DNA of 64,000 nt from Streptomyces sp. ALI-76-A. GTDB taxonomy: Bacteria > Actinomycetota > Actinomycetes > Streptomycetales > Streptomycetaceae. The DNA is taken from NCBI RefSeq assembly GCF_030287445.1, contig NZ_JASVWB010000002.1, positions 6,572,001 to 6,636,000 of the forward strand, in the 5' to 3' direction. Under the pieces are notes generated by a model. It worked only from the letters and a program-made list of their open reading frames with translations. It searched no databases and had not been told where the DNA came from. The position numbers and the translations under genes were made by a program. Each line of letters opens with the position of its first letter. Position 1 is the first letter of the stretch. Positions 62,328-64,000 of this stretch are shown here, piece after piece.

Positions 62328-62842
62328 CGCGCACCCGTACCCGCGACCCGCAGACGCTCGGCGGCGCAGGCACCCTGGACCGGATGGCCCGGATCCTGGC
62401 CGCCCGCAACATCGACCCGGCAGCCGTCGCCGCTCTGGTCGACGAGCCCGAGTCTTTCTCCCCGCTGGATGCCCTGCCGGCCGCGATGCCCCCGCGCTAC
62501 CAGGGTGCGGTCGCCGACCATTCGCAGGTCCTGGACTGGGTCCTGGACATCGCCCAGCAGGCCGTCGCGCCCAGCCTGGGAGCCCGGCGGCAGGTCACAA
62601 CCGGCCCGAGTCTGCTGATGGCCGGGGTGGTCGGCGCGGGCAAGACCCACCAGGCGTACGGGGCGGTCCGACAACTGGTGCAGACCGGGGTGGGCGTGCG
62701 GGGCGGTCCGACAACTGGTGCAGACCTGCGCCCTCGGCCCGGGGTGGACAGCGAGCGGGAGCTGGCGGTCGTCAGCCGGTGCCCACTGCTGATCATCGAC
62801 ACCGCCTCGTCACACCGCACCCAGCTGTCGGAATTCATGTGA
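62324..62842 (+). pseudogene. truncated DnaC/IstB-like ATPase of an integrated element
   Basis: 172-codon remnant from GTG 62324. Homology covers LDRMARILAARNIDPAAVAA, PPRYQGAVADHSQVLDWVLD, the P-loop MAGVVGAGKTHQAYGAVRQL and the Walker B strand RCPLLIIDT. Just after the Walker B aspartate the protein runs into SSHRTQLSEFM and stops, so sensor and C-terminal domains are gone. A 26-bp perfect direct repeat (62661-62686 and 62701-62726, 40-bp period) disturbs the segment between P-loop and Walker B. It marks the right end of an element remnant, with the immunity gene starting within 10 bp. Confidence 0.72.
62661..62726 (+). repeat. 26-bp perfect direct repeat, 40-bp period
   Basis: GGGCGGTCCGACAACTGGTG plus CAGACC occurs at 62661-62686 and 62701-62726 inside the truncated ATPase gene. 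The period is not a multiple of three. Confidence 0.92.
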
Positions 62843-63343
62843 AGCGCGGGGGAACATGGACGAGAGGATGCTCGAATGCAGCTCTCGGTCGAGGGAAGAG
62901 GCGAGGAATTGTGTGCAGGATACGGGGAAGTGCTCCCAGCGGTCGCCGCGCGCCTCGTTCACCATGACAGTCCACTGGTCCGGCTCCTGGCCAGGCCGAA
63001 CAAGCCAGTAGAGGCATTCTCCGTTGTCCGTGGTCGCCCATGGGATGACTGTGGACCCTTCGACTTCCAGTTCCGCGGGCTTTCTTTCGAATTCCCACAG
63101 GTCTTCCAGGTCTTCGGCCTGGTGCTCTGCCCATTCGATGAGGTCGTAGTTCTCATTAGGGCAGCCAGGCTCCAGGACGTACAGGTAGTCGTCCCAGTTG
63201 CTTCCTCCGTAGATGTGGATGAGCTTTTTGTAGTCGGCGGGAAGCTCGACCCCAAGGCTGCGCTCGACCTCGTCCCAGTCTTTCTGGCGGGACTCGCTCG
63301 GCGCTGGCGCGATCTCAAGCAGATGCGTGAGGGCGTTGGTCAC
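62810..63343 (-). CDS. SMI1/KNR4 family immunity protein
   Basis: 177-aa cytoplasmic protein of the SUKH (SMI1/KNR4) superfamily. Family marks are WDEVERSLGVELPADYKKLI followed by HIYGGSNWDDYLYVLEPGC, WEFERKPAELEVEGSTVIPW and TTDNGECLYWLVRPGQEPDQ. These are common immunity proteins of polymorphic toxins, and this one lies 69 bp downstream of an Rhs toxin tip on the same strand, so it very probably neutralises that nuclease. GTG 63343 is the likely start, behind CAGGACC. The GC content is clearly below that of the rest of the window, indicating transfer. Its 3' end overlaps the opposing ATPase remnant by 33 bp. Confidence 0.9.
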   Translation of the reverse strand: MTNALTHLLEIAPAPSESRQKDWDEVERSLGVELPADYKKLIHIYGGSNWDDYLYVLEPGCPNENYDLIEWAEHQAEDLEDLWEFERKPAELEVEGSTVIPWATTDNGECLYWLVRPGQEPDQWTVMVNEARGDRWEHFPVSCTQFLASSLDRELHSSILSSMFPRASHEFRQLGAV

Positions 63344-63412
63344 GGCTGGGTCCTGTTCCTATGCATCAAGTGAGTCCGGTTGGCAGGCGTTAGCTTCGTT
63401 TCACTGCTCTCG

Positions 63413-63874
63413 TCAGCCTCCCCTTTTCTGGTTGGGTATGAATGCGGTATTTCCCGACTCGGTGATTCCGGTACTTCTGTGCTGAGTGAACTCGAAACCA
63501 TCCGAGCCGTATGCCTCGACGTCTACTCCCGTGGGGATTTTATCAGCCCCGTTGTATCGAGGGGTGACGCTGTACTGGATGGTCTCCCCGGACTCGACTG
63601 CGGCCCTGATTTGGTTTTCAATATGCCTCATGACGGGGGAATTGGCGTAGGAGTGCATGGTGACGAAATTTGCCGGATTGTAGTTGGATCCGCCGAGCTG
63701 TGCGCCGAGGAGATGGGCTCGGTTGTACCCCTTGTCCTTCTGCCAACCAGGGGGATCACCATGCGGGTCCGTGGGATGCGCTCCACTTCGCGGCCCAGGG
63801 CGTCGAAAGAGAAGGCGATCTCGCGCCCGGACGCGGTGAGTTTCGTCCTGCGCCCCGCCGCGTCGTACGACCAT
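63413..63874 (-). CDS. Rhs toxin C-terminal tip, DNA/RNA non-specific endonuclease
   Basis: The toxin domain is DPHGDPPGWQKDKGYNRAHL followed by LGAQLGGSNYNPANFVTMHS and YANSPVMRHIENQIRAAVES, then YSVTPRYNGADKIPTGVDVE. This fits the Endonuclea_NS_2 family, with NRAHL in the place of the catalytic RGH-like motif. Only about the last 120 codons are toxin-like. Upstream, the same frame is antisense-like, while the Rhs repeat is read in a different frame, so as written the toxin is not fused to its delivery protein. The listed start (ATG 63874) is the first in frame and probably not used. The low GC of the domain indicates a horizontally acquired cassette. Confidence 0.78.
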   Translation of the reverse strand: MVVRRGGAQDETHRVRARDRLLFRRPGPRSGAHPTDPHGDPPGWQKDKGYNRAHLLGAQLGGSNYNPANFVTMHSYANSPVMRHIENQIRAAVESGETIQYSVTPRYNGADKIPTGVDVEAYGSDGFEFTQHRSTGITESGNTAFIPNQKRGG

Positions 63875-64000
63875 TCACTGACCGCACCGCTCGGAGTCGT
63901 CCTTCCCGCCCGGCGCCCCAGCGCGTCGTACGCGTAGGTCAGGGTCCGGCCGTTGACCTTCTCGGACCTCAGGCGGCCATGGCGATCGCGCAGACGTTCC
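63628..64000 (-). pseudogene. Rhs repeat fragment, frame-broken before the toxin tip
   Basis: From the right edge the minus strand reads LRSEKVNGRTLTYAYDALGR, RAGRTTPSGAVSEWSYDAAG, RRTKLTASGREIAFSFDALG and REVERIP, three clear Rhs/YD repeats. About 63770-63785 the toxin homology continues in another frame, and the Rhs frame runs on to a stop at 63628. Either a one-base frameshift or an imprecise recombination joined the repeats to a new tip. The bulk of the Rhs protein lies beyond the window. Confidence 0.75.

Overview
The window is high-GC (about 72 percent) DNA with GTG and TTG starts, many 4-bp ATGA/GTGA gene overlaps, SpoIIE phosphatases, a SepF-like protein, DUF4232, DUF5999 and DUF6099 families, and a furA-katG pair. 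All of this points to the chromosome of a Streptomyces or close relative. No rRNA, tRNA, CRISPR array or intact IS element was seen.

Layout. 1-956 (minus): an SseB-like gene overlapping the 5' part of a secreted-effector-like gene that runs off the left edge. 1682-2392: Tat-exported GH11 xylanase with a xylanase-type palindrome upstream. 3057-6566: three-gene set of a small helical protein, a 783-aa T7SS/DUF6571-like protein and a lipoprotein. 6932-10231: VOC protein, katG and furA. 10730-11810: divergent MarR and YceI genes around two near-identical operators. 11993-16111: a 1372-aa nitrate reductase/diflavin reductase fusion with a GlnR-like site. 16306-21336: SepF-like protein, ATPase plus MazG pair, DUF6099, F420-type oxidoreductase and DUF4232 lipoprotein. 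21427-30789: a stress-signalling block with a SigB/SigF-family sigma factor, two MarR regulators, SpoIIE phosphatases and an overlapping rsbR-(unknown)-rsbT-rsbX-like-rsbU operon in which the rsbS slot is taken by a low-complexity ORF. 31014-33102: hemerythrin, stand-alone FhaA-N domain and DinB proteins.

33323-37490 is a bacterial RNA-repair operon: Hen1 2'-O-methyltransferase and Pnkp kinase-phosphatase-ligase, preceded by a leader ORF that overlaps the hen1 start.

37659-50023 is the most unusual region. It is a same-strand run of EAD2-VMAP, MoxR AAA+ ATPase, a 1529-aa vWA-like/NB-ARC/TPR (FxsT-type) protein, an alpha/beta hydrolase, a caspase-like protease with C-terminal EAD2, a 75-aa RiPP-precursor-like peptide, and an HExxH peptide beta-hydroxylase-like enzyme. 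I read it as an NTP-driven conflict system (MoxR-vWA-VMAP sensor, NB-ARC/TPR switch, protease and hydrolase effectors) joined to a peptide-modification module.

50183-52556: arcA and arcB/argF with tandem ARG-box-like repeats. 53447-61763: an aromatic acyl-CoA catabolic cluster (CoA ligase, two-domain aryl-CoA monooxygenase/OYE reductase, enoyl-CoA hydratase, acyl-CoA dehydrogenase, RidA, PaaX), interrupted by a decayed cysC pseudogene. 61853-64000: a rearranged edge with a truncated DUF5999 gene, replication-protein and DnaC-like remnants of an integrated element, an SMI1/KNR4 immunity gene, and an Rhs toxin tip with an NS_2-type nuclease domain whose reading frame does not match the Rhs repeats before it.
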